64,000 nt of DNA from Cryomorpha sp963836915. GTDB lineage: Bacteria; Bacteroidota; Bacteroidia; Flavobacteriales_D; Cryomorphaceae. The notes under the pieces are model-generated. The model was not told the DNA's origin. It made no database searches and saw nothing but the letters and a program-made list of their open reading frames with translations. The stretch covers positions 310,001-374,000 of the forward strand of contig CAWILH010000002.1 in NCBI GenBank assembly GCA_963836915.1, given 5' to 3'. The position numbers were made by a program, and so were the translations under genes. Shown here piece after piece: positions 7,550 to 17,160 of the stretch (position 1 is the first letter of the stretch; each line of letters opens with the position of its first letter).

Positions 7550-8743
7550 TTACTCGATCGCCGGACAGCGCTTAAATGGAGCATTACGATCGAATAAATA
7601 GCGATAAGTTATCATCGTTCGGTAGCGGGTGGCTTGAAGGTTTTCGCATACCTTGATCATTTTTGGATTGAAATCGCCCACCCAGGTCATCACGATCTGA
7701 TCGTAAAGCTTCTTTTCGGTAAGATAAAGCCCCGACCAATGAATAAGTGCACCGTCCACACCGCGGCCGTGCCAAGCTTTGTCCACGCCAAATACAATCC
7801 CAACCATGGTTTGCGGTGTGCCTTTCCACTTGTGAAATAGAAACTTCAGCTTTCCCATCCAGTTGAGGTTGCCATCCACATACTTGAAGATTTCATTGAG
7901 CTCAGGGATGTTTACGAAAAAGGCAATGGGAATTTCATTTTGATAGGCAAAAATGATGATGCGTTTATCTATCACTGGTTTGAGTGACTTCATTATTTTG
8001 GCCGCAGCTTCGGCCGTCATTTCCTTGAAATTATCGTGCCCCCCCCAAGCAGCATTATATACTGTTCTAAAGTCTTTGGCTACTTCGTCAAGCGATTTAT
8101 TTACAACGCTGGACACGGTGATGTTTTCATTTTTCAGAAGACGCTCAAATTTTTTGGCAAATACTTCTTGCGTAGGTATGTAAACAGGCCGCGTATAAAG
8201 ATATTGCTCAAAATAGGTCTGAAAGCCATAAGTCTCTAAGAGCTGCGGATAATAGGGTGGGTTATAGTTCATGGCGTAGCTATTTGGGTCGGTAAAATTT
8301 TCGGTAAGGCAACCCCAGAACTGGTTCCGCTCTCCAAAATTAATAGGGCCGTCCATCGCTTCCATGCCAGCATCTCTAAGCCAGTTGCGCGCGGTATCCA
8401 GTATAAAATTGGCCACCGCCTGCTCATCTACCACTTCAAAGAATCCCATACCGCCGGTAGGTTGATCTTCTGTATAAGCGGTTTTGGCATTTATAAAGGC
8501 TGCTACCCGCCCCACCAGCTCATCATCTTTATAAAAAATCCACCGCTGCGCCTTTCCTTCCTTAAAGAGTTTGTTCTTCGACGGGTCAAAAATCTTGTCA
8601 ATATCTTGTTTTATATGGGGGATATAGTTCGGATCGTTGGCATAAATTTTTCGCGGAAGCAAATGAAATGCCTTCAGGCGGGACTTATTATCGACAGGAA
8701 CTGCGCGCATATTGGTAATTTTACGCGAAATTAAACTTATCAT
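7550..8743 (-). CDS. GNAT-like acyltransferase-fold protein, conserved in Bacteroidota
   Basis: About 397 aa. The start is taken at the internal Met beginning MISLISRKITNMR; a later Met (MRAVPVDNK, start 8710) is equally plausible. The body resembles a conserved family of roughly 390 aa GNAT-superfamily-like proteins: an N-terminal part with YKDDELVGRVAAFIN, a middle part with GPINFGERNQFWGCLTENF, and a C-terminal part with MVGIVFGVDKAWHGRGVDGALI and a final WVGDFNPKMIKVCENL stretch. I see no catalytic residue set to name a substrate. Peptidyl or amino-acyl N-acyltransfer is plausible from fold. The gene stands alone, oppositely oriented to aroK. Confidence 0.6.
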   Translation of the reverse strand: MISLISRKITNMRAVPVDNKSRLKAFHLLPRKIYANDPNYIPHIKQDIDKIFDPSKNKLFKEGKAQRWIFYKDDELVGRVAAFINAKTAYTEDQPTGGMGFFEVVDEQAVANFILDTARNWLRDAGMEAMDGPINFGERNQFWGCLTENFTDPNSYAMNYNPPYYPQLLETYGFQTYFEQYLYTRPVYIPTQEVFAKKFERLLKNENITVSSVVNKSLDEVAKDFRTVYNAAWGGHDNFKEMTAEAAAKIMKSLKPVIDKRIIIFAYQNEIPIAFFVNIPELNEIFKYVDGNLNWMGKLKFLFHKWKGTPQTMVGIVFGVDKAWHGRGVDGALIHWSGLYLTEKKLYDQIVMTWVGDFNPKMIKVCENLQATRYRTMITYRYLFDRNAPFKRCPAIE

Positions 8744-8943
8744 TAAGTTCCACGCAAATGGCATGCATACCACAGTTTGGTGCTTCGGAATAAACGAATA
8801 CTAAAAATGGGAATGAACAGACCATTAGCAAGCGCAAATCACTTCGAAGATTTCATCAAAGTCGAAGTTAAACCTGCCAGAACTTGTTTTATGAATGAAT
8901 TAATCTGCGCTGCGTTGCGGATTTTAGAAAGCAAAGAAAAGGG

Positions 8944-9465
8944 ATGAAGGTATTCTTGGTAGGCTATATGGGTGTAGGTAAAACCACCATCGGAAAGCGG
9001 CTGGCATCTAGCCTAGGTTCTCCTTTTTTCGATCTGGATAAAAGGATTTCTGAGATGAGCCATAAATCGATAAATACGCTTTTTGAAGAGCTTGGTGAGA
9101 CCGGGTTTAGGGCGCTGGAGCAAAGCGTATTGGCGGTACTCGTAGAAAGTGAAACCGACTTCGTGCTCGCTACCGGCGGGGGAGCCCCTACTTATAAGGA
9201 TACTATGAAAATGCTTGTAGCGACTGGGCTCGTCATTTGGTTAAAAATGCCCGAAGCACAATTGATGAGCAGGCTTGAGCAAGGAAAATCAGAACGTCCG
9301 CTCTTGAAGGATATTCCTTCAGAAGAGCTTCCGACCTATATATCCAATCATTATAGGCCGAGAGTGGCATTTTATCAAAAAGCCCAGCTTCACGTGGATG
9401 CGGCCGACTTTGGCGCTGCCGAATTGGAAGACCTAATAAAAAGGATAGCTTTTTACTCCAAGTAG
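8944..9465 (+). CDS. aroK: Shikimate kinase
   Basis: Phosphorylates shikimate with ATP in aromatic amino-acid synthesis. P-loop GYMGVGKTT at 7-15; shikimate-binding DLD in FFDLDKRI (Asp32, Asp34); GETGFRALE and TGGGAP, the second binding block; lid arginine in SERPLL. 173 aa is standard. The 3' end overlaps the convergent PRTase gene by 13 bases. aroQ of the same pathway is at 28.6 kb in this window, unlinked in operon terms. Confidence 0.95.
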   Translation: MKVFLVGYMGVGKTTIGKRLASSLGSPFFDLDKRISEMSHKSINTLFEELGETGFRALEQSVLAVLVESETDFVLATGGGAPTYKDTMKMLVATGLVIWLKMPEAQLMSRLEQGKSERPLLKDIPSEELPTYISNHYRPRVAFYQKAQLHVDAADFGAAELEDLIKRIAFYSK

Positions 9466-9956
9466 ACCGCATCATTCCCTTCCGAAAATTCGACTGCAAT
9501 ATGGTCTTGGAGCGTGGTGCTGAGCGAAAGGCCTACAAAATCTGCCTTGATGGGGTATTTTCTATGCTTGCGATCTACCAGTACGACCGTAGTCAATTTT
9601 TTGACCGGAAAATCAAGAATATGCTTAGCTGCATAGATCAGGGTTTTGCCCGAGTTAAGCACGTCATCGATCAATATCACAGATTTTCCCTTCAAATCGT
9701 CTTCCACGGCTTGAAAATTAACGCTGTTCAGCGGTCGCTTCTTATTGATAGCTAAGCTAAAGAGCTTGATCTTAATACCCGATACATCTTCTAAAATAAG
9801 CTTTAGTCGCTCCGCGAATATTATACCCTTAGTCTCAATGGCTACAAATACCAATTCCTTCTCATCGTAGTTGAACTCGTAGATTTCATAAGCCATCCTG
9901 CGCATTTTTTGCAAGATGTTGATGTGATTGAGCACCAAGGTGCGTTCTTCTTTCAT
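9453..9956 (-). CDS. Phosphoribosyltransferase (PyrR/HPRT-like)
   Basis: Type I PRTase fold with the PRPP loop VILIDDVLNSGKT and an upstream hood helix (MRRMAYEIYEFNYDEKELVFVAI). About 167 aa from the Met of MKEERTLVLN. The short length and sequence around the hood resemble PyrR-like or hypoxanthine-type PRTases. No pyrimidine genes are adjacent, so the base is not identified. The gene converges on aroK with a 13-base overlap and is divergent from the heme lipoprotein gene 55 bases upstream. Confidence 0.75.
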   Translation of the reverse strand: MKEERTLVLNHINILQKMRRMAYEIYEFNYDEKELVFVAIETKGIIFAERLKLILEDVSGIKIKLFSLAINKKRPLNSVNFQAVEDDLKGKSVILIDDVLNSGKTLIYAAKHILDFPVKKLTTVVLVDRKHRKYPIKADFVGLSLSTTLQDHIAVEFSEGNDAVYLE

Positions 9957-10011
9957 TCCGCCAATTTGAGCCAAAAATAATCATTCACATATTTACACAT
10001 ATCTTTCGCTG

Positions 10012-10455
10012 GTGAAACATATCATTTTAACAAGTTCTATGCTCGCTATACTCTGGGCCTGCACTACCAAAGCCCGCCCCATGGCCGAAGATTTGGTAGG
10101 TGCCATAGGTTGCGAACCTGCACCGAGCGAGCTGGCGCAGCTGATGCGCCGTATGCACATCGATGCCAAGCTTTGGCGCACTCAGGTATTGACCGGAGAG
10201 CCCATAGCACCCGCAAGCGGGGTCTATAATGAGCTCGTGCGCAGGAAGCCTACAAAGCCGGAAGTGAAAGGAGAAAAATTTGAATCTCGGGCAATGGATT
10301 ATGGAAAAAAATTGAATGCGTTTTTTTCAGCTGCGGCCAATAAAAACATATCCGCATTTAATAATGTGATTGGTGCCTGCATCACTTGCCACTCCGACTT
10401 TTGTCCCGGGCCGGTAAGCACTATTCAGAAGCTCCGGATTCCGAGATCTAACTAA
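10012..10455 (+). CDS. Small lipoprotein with one c-type heme motif
   Basis: 147 aa with GTG start. Lipobox LAILWAC puts the lipidated Cys at residue 17. The only heme motif, CITCH (123-127), lies near the C-terminus behind an alpha-helical stretch (KKLNAFFSAAANKNISAFNNVIG), the layout of cytochrome c-prime-like four-helix proteins. A possible distal Met or His ligand is not obvious. It would be tethered in the periplasm or outer membrane and could carry an electron or bind small gases. No partner oxidase or reductase is adjacent. Convergent with the TPMT-like methyltransferase, which ends one base after it. Confidence 0.6.
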   Translation: MKHIILTSSMLAILWACTTKARPMAEDLVGAIGCEPAPSELAQLMRRMHIDAKLWRTQVLTGEPIAPASGVYNELVRRKPTKPEVKGEKFESRAMDYGKKLNAFFSAAANKNISAFNNVIGACITCHSDFCPGPVSTIQKLRIPRSN

Positions 10456-11040
10456 CTATTTCTTTTGTAGTTCGATAAATAATTCGTTTCCTAAGCGCGG
10501 AGCGATGGAAGCCGTAGCTTTTTCAAACCGTAAAAAATTGAAATAGGGCGCGAAATAGCTTTGGTATTCTTGGGCATTACCACCATAGGGCGGATGGTCA
10601 GCAAAGAGCGGGATGTCAAATAATAGTCCCATCAACCTTCCCTTATCGGCCAATAGTCCGTGCATCTTTTTTGCGTAAGCAGGGCGCTGGGTCGGGTCTA
10701 AGGCGCAAAAGAAAGTCTGCTCTACGATAAGGTCAAATGCCCCTCGCTGCTCAAAGAAGTCACCGTGAAAGGCATTCTGGCTGGGAAACTTTGGAAACCG
10801 GTTCAAAAAACTCTTGATTGCCAAGTCTGAGATATCAACGACATACGTATTCTCAAAACCATTTTTAAATAGATATTCGGCTTCATACGCGTTGCCACAG
10901 CCTGGTATTAAGATTTTAATATTCTTATTTTCGAGAGAATCAAAATATTTCGTGAGCGCTGGAGATGGAGCACCGATATCCCATCCCGTCTGACCTTCAT
11001 CCCATCGCTTCTGCCAATAATATTCGTCCATATGGCTCAT
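10456..11040 (-). CDS. TPMT-family SAM-dependent methyltransferase
   Basis: 194 aa with the thiopurine S-methyltransferase-like pattern: N-terminal WQKRWDEGQTGWDIG, SAM motif I ILIPGCGNAYEAEYL, acidic VVDIS, and the later FDLIVEQTFFCALDP. In bacteria this family acts on small thiol, selenium, tellurium or halide-type acceptors; the actual acceptor here is unknown. The start overlaps the stop of the upstream RNA methyltransferase (ATGA), so the two are cotranscribed. Confidence 0.8.
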   Translation of the reverse strand: MSHMDEYYWQKRWDEGQTGWDIGAPSPALTKYFDSLENKNIKILIPGCGNAYEAEYLFKNGFENTYVVDISDLAIKSFLNRFPKFPSQNAFHGDFFEQRGAFDLIVEQTFFCALDPTQRPAYAKKMHGLLADKGRLMGLLFDIPLFADHPPYGGNAQEYQSYFAPYFNFLRFEKATASIAPRLGNELFIELQKK

Positions 11041-12492
11041 GGTCTTTTTCTGAAAAGAGAGATCGCTTCTACGTGCGATGTATGTGGAAACTGATCTACT
11101 AGGGAGAATTTCACCAGTTCATAACCTTCTTGATTCAAGGTATTGGTATCGCGGGCTAGGGTAGCCGGGTTGCAGGAGATGTAAACGATGATCGATGCAC
11201 CGAGTTGAATGGTTCGTTTCAGTGCTTTGGGAGCTATGCCGGCACGGGGCGGGTCGAGCATGATGGCATCTATTTTTCCTTCATACTCAGGATGCTCAAA
11301 GAGGAATTTGTTTACGTCGGCAGCAAAGAACTTTACATTTTCGATCCCATTGGTATTGGCGGCCTTTTTTGCATCAGCCACCGCAGCAGTTTCTATTTCT
11401 ACCCCCACCACTTCAGCATTTGGAAGCTCGCGTGCCACGAGCTGCGATATGGTACCTGTGCCGCAATAAAGGTCAAAGATTTGCTTCTGTTCCCATCTCT
11501 TCCATGAGGTAGCTTATGGCCTTTTTATAAAGCCGCTCAGCACTTTTTGGATTGGTCTGGAAGAAACTTTCCATACTTATATCAAAGGACAGCCCGTTGA
11601 GCACTTCAGTAATAAAATCTTTTCCAAAAATAAGCCTGCTCTGACCGTCTAGCGGCTGCGATCTATCTCCTTTGTCATCGTTTATCGTGTGTAATATTCC
11701 GGCCAGTCGGGTTCCGAAAAGCCCTTTGAGAAGATCGATGAAGGAAGGGATGTCAAATTTCTCCAAGTCATGGCTCGTGGTCACTAAGTTGATCAGCAAG
11801 GTGTTATTGGCATAGCTTTTACGAACGGTTAGAAAGCGGAAAAACCCTTCGCGCTTGGGCGCGTGCCAGGGGGGCAGACCCGTATCTTGACAGAACTGGC
11901 GTATAAGATGTAGCTGGTTTTCTACTTCGGCATCAAAGATACCGCTATCCTTATCAAGGTTTTCTACCATCCACCAGGTGCCACGGTGCTTGAAGCCTAG
12001 GGCAAACTCGTCAAGCTCTTCATGCGTCTCAATATCATACCGTATTGCTGCAAAAGAATATTCCATCTTATTGCGGTAATGCCAATGCGAAGGAGATGAA
12101 AGGAGCGTATCAAATTTTTCTTCCGGATTTTTCACGCCACCTATCCTCCTGAAAAGGTCGAAACAGGTTTCGGTTTTATACATTTCCTGATCGGCTATCG
12201 GCACCGTGGCGTAGGGCGCTCCGGCTATGGCCTGATAGGGGATAGGTACTTCTTGTGGCGAAGGCTTGAGCACCTTGATCAATTTCGTTTCTACGTGGTT
12301 TTTTCGAGCTTTGGCCACGCGGCATTTTACGGTCTGCCCGGGTATCGTATTGGGCACAAAGACCACCAGCTCTCCGCTCTCCGTTTTTAATTTAGCAATT
12401 CCACGGCCGCCAAATGCCATCCGTACGATTTCTACTTCCAGCTCGGTGCCACTCTTTAGCCTGGCCGGTTTTTGCTTTTTGTCTGTCTGCAT
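11037..12492 (-). CDS. 23S rRNA-type uracil-C5 methyltransferase (RlmD/TrmA family), frameshifted
   Basis: About 470 aa RNA m5U methyltransferase. The N-terminal TRAM domain (GTELEVEIVRMAFGGRGIAKL) precedes the central part; the C-terminal Rossmann domain has FDLYCGTGTISQL at the break and ends with DPPRAGI and YISCNPATLARD, the Cys being the nucleophile. The frame breaks near 11495: dropping one G from the ATGGG run gives EEMEQKQIFDLYCGTG and joins both halves. The CGGC-type iron-sulfur cysteines of RlmD are replaced by AGAPYATVPI, so the 4Fe-4S cluster is probably absent. Start taken at MQTDKKQ. Coupled to the TPMT-like gene. Whether the target is rRNA or tRNA is not decided. Confidence 0.8.
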
Positions 12493-12515
12493 ATCCGCAA
12501 ACAAAGGAAAGGAAA

Positions 12516-12547
12516 TTTGCCTTATCTAAAGTTTTAAATGACCTTTG
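12516..12547 (+). promoter_or_regulatory. Candidate Bacteroidetes-type promoter of the aminotransferase gene
   Basis: TTTG (12516-12519), 20 bases, then GACCTTTG (12540-12547), one base off the TAnnTTTG -7 box. The aminotransferase ATG follows 30 bases later. The RNA methyltransferase gene is divergent from this short spacer. Confidence 0.35.
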
Positions 12548-12577
12548 CCGCTCGTAAAATCAAATAATACAAAACCC

Positions 12578-13861
12578 ATGGAGACTGCTACCGATACTTC
12601 CAAATCTGAGAAAGCCATTCATATAGAGAATGAATTCAGCGCGCATAATTACCACCCGCTACCGGTAGTGCTCGAAAGGGGAGAAGGTGTCTATCTATGG
12701 GATGTGGATGGCAAGCGATATTTTGACTTTCTTTCGGCTTATTCCGCTGTAAATCAAGGCCATTGTCACCCAAAAATAATAAGCGCCTTAACCAGTCAGG
12801 CACAGAAGCTTACGCTCACATCGCGTGCGTTTCACAGCAGCGCTTTCGCAAAATTTGCGGAGTACGCCACCAGCTATTTTGGCTTTGACAAGGTCTTGCC
12901 GATGAACTCGGGTGCCGAAGCAGTAGAGACTGCCATTAAGGTATGCCGAAAATGGGGGCATGAAGAAAAAGGATTGGATGAGAACACGGCGAAGATCATC
13001 GTATGTGATAATAATTTCCATGGTCGCACCACCACCATTATATCATTTAGCAGTGACCCCGTGGCGCGTGGAAACTTTGGCCCGTTCATACAAGATGGTT
13101 TTATCCGAATACCGTATGACGACATAAATGCGCTGAAAGAAGCGCTGAAGGATGAGCAGGTAGCCGGTTTCTTGGTTGAGCCTATTCAAGGCGAAGCGGG
13201 AGTATTCGTACCCGAAGGAGATTATCTACAAAAGGCTGCCGAGCTCTGCCGGGAGAAGAATGTGCTCTTTCTGGCCGATGAAGTACAGACGGGCATCGGT
13301 CGCACCGGGAGCCTGCTGGCTGTGTGTGGCGACTGCACCTGCATGGGCGCATGCGAGCGTCAAGAAACCTTTGTACGTCCCGATATACTCATATTGGGAA
13401 AAGCCATATCGGGCGGGGTTTATCCAGTATCGGCCATACTTGCCAATGATGCCGTGATGAAAGTGATAAAGCCAGGCACACACGGTTCTACCTTTGGTGG
13501 AAACCCTCTGGCCTGCGCAGTGGCTACGGCTTCTCTACAGGTAATCGATGAAGAAAGGCTTACGCAAAGAGCCCGAGATCTTGGTAAGGTCTTCCGGGCT
13601 GAAATGACCAAACTGGCCGAAGCATCTGATTTGGTAAAACTGGTGCGTGGGAAAGGATTGCTGAATGCTATCTTGATAAATGATACGGAAGAGAGCGACA
13701 CGGCTTGGAGAATCTGCCTAGCCTTGCGCGATAATGGCCTTTTGGCAAAGCCCACCCATGGCAATATCATTCGCTTTGCACCACCGCTGGTCATGACTGA
13801 AGCTCAACTTGGTACCTGTATCGACATCATCAAGACTACGGTATTGAACTTTAAAAAGTAA
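12578..13861 (+). CDS. rocD: Ornithine aminotransferase with an extra four-Cys cluster
   Basis: PLP-dependent class III aminotransferase that converts ornithine and 2-oxoglutarate to glutamate semialdehyde and glutamate. Start at the ATG of METATDTSK rather than the upstream TTG. Family signatures: FDFLSAYSAVNQGHCHPKI, MNSGAEAVETAIK, FHGRTTTIISFS, LADEVQTGIGRTG and the PLP lysine in LILGKAISGG. Just before the lysine block there is an insertion with CGDCTCMGAC (Cys250, 253, 255, 259), spaced like a metal site; I regard a structural zinc or iron-sulfur role as possible but unproven. The 3' end overlaps the convergent TonB receptor gene by 11 bases. Confidence 0.88.
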   Translation: METATDTSKSEKAIHIENEFSAHNYHPLPVVLERGEGVYLWDVDGKRYFDFLSAYSAVNQGHCHPKIISALTSQAQKLTLTSRAFHSSAFAKFAEYATSYFGFDKVLPMNSGAEAVETAIKVCRKWGHEEKGLDENTAKIIVCDNNFHGRTTTIISFSSDPVARGNFGPFIQDGFIRIPYDDINALKEALKDEQVAGFLVEPIQGEAGVFVPEGDYLQKAAELCREKNVLFLADEVQTGIGRTGSLLAVCGDCTCMGACERQETFVRPDILILGKAISGGVYPVSAILANDAVMKVIKPGTHGSTFGGNPLACAVATASLQVIDEERLTQRARDLGKVFRAEMTKLAEASDLVKLVRGKGLLNAILINDTEESDTAWRICLALRDNGLLAKPTHGNIIRFAPPLVMTEAQLGTCIDIIKTTVLNFKK

Positions 13862-16388
13862 CCGCCAGCTTCAGGTTTACCCTTCTGGACGTAAGGAAAT
13901 TGGGAACGCCGTACTGCCTTCCGCTACTTTCCTTGATGAAGGTGTAGTTTATCGTATTGTTAATATCAAAAATGTTCCACACTTCAAGGCTCAGCACCGC
14001 TGAATCGAAATTTTTGAAGATGCCCCTTTCCGGCTTATTGGGCATTAAGTCTTTGGAGAAACCGATATCTACCCTGCGGTATGCGCGGTAACGCTCTATA
14101 TCTTTATACCGCTCAAAGTCGGGTGGCCCATACGGCAGGCCGGTACCGAATAATAAGCTTAGGTGTACTTTAAAGCTTGGAAAGCTAGGCATCTCATCTT
14201 GAAAGAAAAGACTGAAATAAACCAACTGGTCGGTGGGGCGGGGTATGTATCCCGGTAGCGTAAGCGTAGAATCTACGGGCATGTTATTGGCTGTAAAGCC
14301 CGGTTGAATTTCTTCTCCTTCATCGTTGATATAGGTGTAAAAGAAATCGTTTCTCAGATCTTCTTCCGTTCTCAGAAAGCTAAGGTTGGCCCAAGACTCA
14401 ATGCCTGGAATAAACTCTCCGTGCAATTTCATATCGAGACCCGCAGCATATCCTTTGGCTTCATTGGTACCGTAATAGCGAAGGCGCACATTGTCTATCT
14501 CATAGGGAATGATGTCGTTAAGCGCTTTATAATAGGCTTCCGTGATAAACTTAAATGGCCTAGACCAGATCTGAAAATTGATATCGGCACCCAGCACAAA
14601 GTGGATGGCACGTTGCGCCCGGATCTCTGGATTCAGGGTTCCGTCTATCTCTCTAAGCTCACGGTAAAATGGGGGTTGGTAATAATAGCCAGAACTAAAC
14701 CGGAACACCACATCGCGCACCAGCGTGGTGCTATCGTTTATTTGCTTCGTCCACTTGGGTTTCCATGCAATGGTTCCACGCGGACTCACCACGGTTTGAT
14801 CATTATAGTCCCAATAATGCGCGCGCACCCCAAGCGTTGCCGATATTTCGCTCTCATCATTGAGTAGGAAGTCCCACTTGTTTTGCACATAGCCCATCAC
14901 CCGATTGGATGAGAGCGTGTTGGTGCCCTTGATCACATCTTGTAAGATAATCTCGTTACTAGGTCTTATGGGTACCGAGTATCCAGCGGAATCGATATAG
15001 TTCCACTCGCTCAATCTATCTTCAATCTCTTCATGGCGCAAAGTGACGCCCCATTGTAGGTACTTATTTTCTATGGTCTTAAAGCCGCGATGCTGCGCAT
15101 TTAATACGGTGGCAGTAAGCCGGTTTCGCGCATGCTCGAGAAAGGAGCCGATACCACGGTTTCGGGTCACATCCCCAAAATTATCAGAACCAAAATCCCG
15201 CTCGAGTTCATCTAAGAAATACTGCCCCAGCACATCAAAAGTCTCATTCTCGAAAGTCCGAAATGCCGACGTGGTGAACTTTAAGCGGGTACTGGAATTG
15301 GGCTTATATTCCGTGGAGAGCGCGCCAAAGAAGGTCTCAAATGAAGTGACTTCCTGACCTTCAAAAAATACGGTAAAGCGAAGGGCTTCATTGATGCTTC
15401 CAAATTGGGTCTCACGCGTACCGGGTACGAATTTATAGTTATTGTTTGCATAATTTCCCAAAAAGGCAAGCTCCCATTGCTCTGAGATATCGTATGACCA
15501 ATAGGTCTGGATATCGGTAAAATTTGGTTGGTAATCTCCTTGAGTATCGAGCGTGCCGAGTACGTATTGATTGGTGAGGTAGCGCACACCGGTTACCTGG
15601 CTCAGGCGCAGGTCTTTTGATGAGGTCTCTAGTGATACTGAACCGCCTAGCAGACTGGCACTTGCGCTTCCGCCAAAACGTCGGGGCTTCTTATATTGAA
15701 TATCGAGCACCGAGCTCATTTTATCGCCATAGCGCGCATCAAAACCGCCAGCGCTAAAATTAATGCTGCCTACCATATCTGGATTGGGAAAGCTCAGCCC
15801 TTCTTGCTCCCCCGTGCGGGCGAGAAATGGCCTGTATACTTCAATATCGTTTACATATACTAGGTTTTCGGCATAGCTGCCACCGCGCACGCTATAGTTT
15901 GAGCTGAGCTCATTATTCATCCTTACACCGAGTTGAGAGGTGAGCACGCTCTCTATACCTTGTTGCACTGTGGGATTCAGCTTCAAGTCTTTTATGGGTA
16001 CAGGCTTCATGGTCGTGCCTCGATCGGTATTGTCCCGAATCTCTACACCCTGCAGCTCGCGTGGGGTAAGCCTGAAATTCAGGATTTTTATTTGACCCGC
16101 CTTCGCATTTACGCGCTTCGCGTCACTTTGAAATGCCGTATGGGTAACCTGTATTATTAAATCCTCTTCGGGATTTACTTCGATCGAAAAGTCGCCGTCT
16201 TCATCGGTGAAGGTTTTAAGCTGCTGCGAAAGGATGAACACGTTGGCATAAGATACCACATTACCTTTTTCATCGGTCACCTTACCTTGGACAATGGCCG
16301 ATTTTTGGGCCGAACCATTGATGGGCATAAGGCAAAGGAGCAGGAAGGTAAGTAGCGTATGCTTCAAGAGTCGATCACTAAATTTCAA
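13851..16388 (-). CDS. TonB-dependent outer-membrane receptor with carboxypeptidase-like N-domain
   Basis: 845 aa outer-membrane transporter. Signal peptide (LLTFLLLCLMPINGSAQ), a CarboxypepD_reg-like domain at about 33-112 (VQGKVTDEKGNVVSYANVFI), a TonB plug at about 125-240 (QGIESVLTSQLGVRM, YSVRGGSYAENLVYVNDIEVY) and a 22-strand-type barrel ending in the aromatic C-terminus RRVNLKLAVTF. It is not a SusC/RagA receptor: no SusD gene is next to it. The ligand cannot be read. It lies 30 bases downstream of the regulatory-domain protein gene on the same strand, so the two are probably one transcript. Frame intact. Confidence 0.88.
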   Translation of the reverse strand: MKFSDRLLKHTLLTFLLLCLMPINGSAQKSAIVQGKVTDEKGNVVSYANVFILSQQLKTFTDEDGDFSIEVNPEEDLIIQVTHTAFQSDAKRVNAKAGQIKILNFRLTPRELQGVEIRDNTDRGTTMKPVPIKDLKLNPTVQQGIESVLTSQLGVRMNNELSSNYSVRGGSYAENLVYVNDIEVYRPFLARTGEQEGLSFPNPDMVGSINFSAGGFDARYGDKMSSVLDIQYKKPRRFGGSASASLLGGSVSLETSSKDLRLSQVTGVRYLTNQYVLGTLDTQGDYQPNFTDIQTYWSYDISEQWELAFLGNYANNNYKFVPGTRETQFGSINEALRFTVFFEGQEVTSFETFFGALSTEYKPNSSTRLKFTTSAFRTFENETFDVLGQYFLDELERDFGSDNFGDVTRNRGIGSFLEHARNRLTATVLNAQHRGFKTIENKYLQWGVTLRHEEIEDRLSEWNYIDSAGYSVPIRPSNEIILQDVIKGTNTLSSNRVMGYVQNKWDFLLNDESEISATLGVRAHYWDYNDQTVVSPRGTIAWKPKWTKQINDSTTLVRDVVFRFSSGYYYQPPFYRELREIDGTLNPEIRAQRAIHFVLGADINFQIWSRPFKFITEAYYKALNDIIPYEIDNVRLRYYGTNEAKGYAAGLDMKLHGEFIPGIESWANLSFLRTEEDLRNDFFYTYINDEGEEIQPGFTANNMPVDSTLTLPGYIPRPTDQLVYFSLFFQDEMPSFPSFKVHLSLLFGTGLPYGPPDFERYKDIERYRAYRRVDIGFSKDLMPNKPERGIFKNFDSAVLSLEVWNIFDINNTINYTFIKESSGRQYGVPNFLTSRRVNLKLAVTF

Positions 16389-16417
16389 TCCGCAAACTTA
16401 ACCCATTTAAGCAAAGT

Positions 16418-17077
16418 TTATTGTCCTTTTCCGCGCTCTCTCTCCGATTTGAAGTCGCCGCGTTTCCAAGATTGGATGAATTGTGACCATGCCAGCGGAT
16501 TAAATATATTTTGGGGCGGTGCCTGTCCGGCGTAATAAATTTGCTGCTGGTACTGCTGCATAGAATATTTAAAGGTCTCGCCACCGCTGGGCATTGCAGC
16601 ATCCATGCGCGCCAGCATGTCTGCTTGGTAAAGATTCTTCTGCGCGCGATCATAATCTGTTTCCGGTATCTCCATGGCTAGAAAAGCTTCTTTAAACTGC
16701 TCGCGCGTAGGCCAAGGGTAGACCACTGTTTCATTGAGTTCTACCGTATCAGATGCCATGATCTGAATCAACGAATATTTGTTTTTGGACAGGGTGTCGG
16801 GTATTACAAAACGATTTCGCTTATAGCCCACCGCAGAGAAAAGGATGCTATCACCCTTTTGTGCCACGAATGAAAAATAACCGTAATAATCGGTCATCGT
16901 ACCTTTTCCGTTTTGCTCTACCACAACATTGGTAAATGGCACCGGGCTTAGACTATCGCCGGTTATCACCACTCCCGAGAATTGGATAAGATCTTCATTG
17001 CCCGGCTGGGCATATCCCTGAAAAGCTCCGAATAATAAGGTAAGCACTACTAATAGATGGGACTGTCGCATAATCAT
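16418..17077 (-). CDS. Exported carboxypeptidase-like regulatory domain protein
   Basis: 219 aa with a signal peptide (SHLLVVLTLLFGAFQGYAQ). One CarboxypepD_reg-like beta-sandwich at about 30-110 (FSGVVITGDSLSPVPFTNVVV, YGYFSFVAQKGDSILFSAVGY), then a helical tail with WPTREQFKEAFLAMEIPETDYDRAQKNL. The same domain occurs at the N-terminus of the following TonB receptor, so this may be its partner at the periplasmic side. Two Met codons (17077, 17071) could start it. A perfect -7 box TACTTTTG lies on the minus strand at 17093-17086 without a convincing -33 box. Biochemical role unknown. Confidence 0.7.
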   Translation of the reverse strand: MIMRQSHLLVVLTLLFGAFQGYAQPGNEDLIQFSGVVITGDSLSPVPFTNVVVEQNGKGTMTDYYGYFSFVAQKGDSILFSAVGYKRNRFVIPDTLSKNKYSLIQIMASDTVELNETVVYPWPTREQFKEAFLAMEIPETDYDRAQKNLYQADMLARMDAAMPSGGETFKYSMQQYQQQIYYAGQAPPQNIFNPLAWSQFIQSWKRGDFKSERERGKGQ

Positions 17078-17160
17078 GTAGATTTCAAAAGTACGGGTTT
17101 TCCGAACATTAACTTGTCTTCTTCTCGTTCTAATTGGTTAAATTTCCGAAAAATAAAGCC

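Noticed and set aside
13851..17077. SusC/SusD polysaccharide utilisation locus
   Set aside because: There is no SusD-like lipoprotein and no glycoside hydrolase near the TonB receptor.
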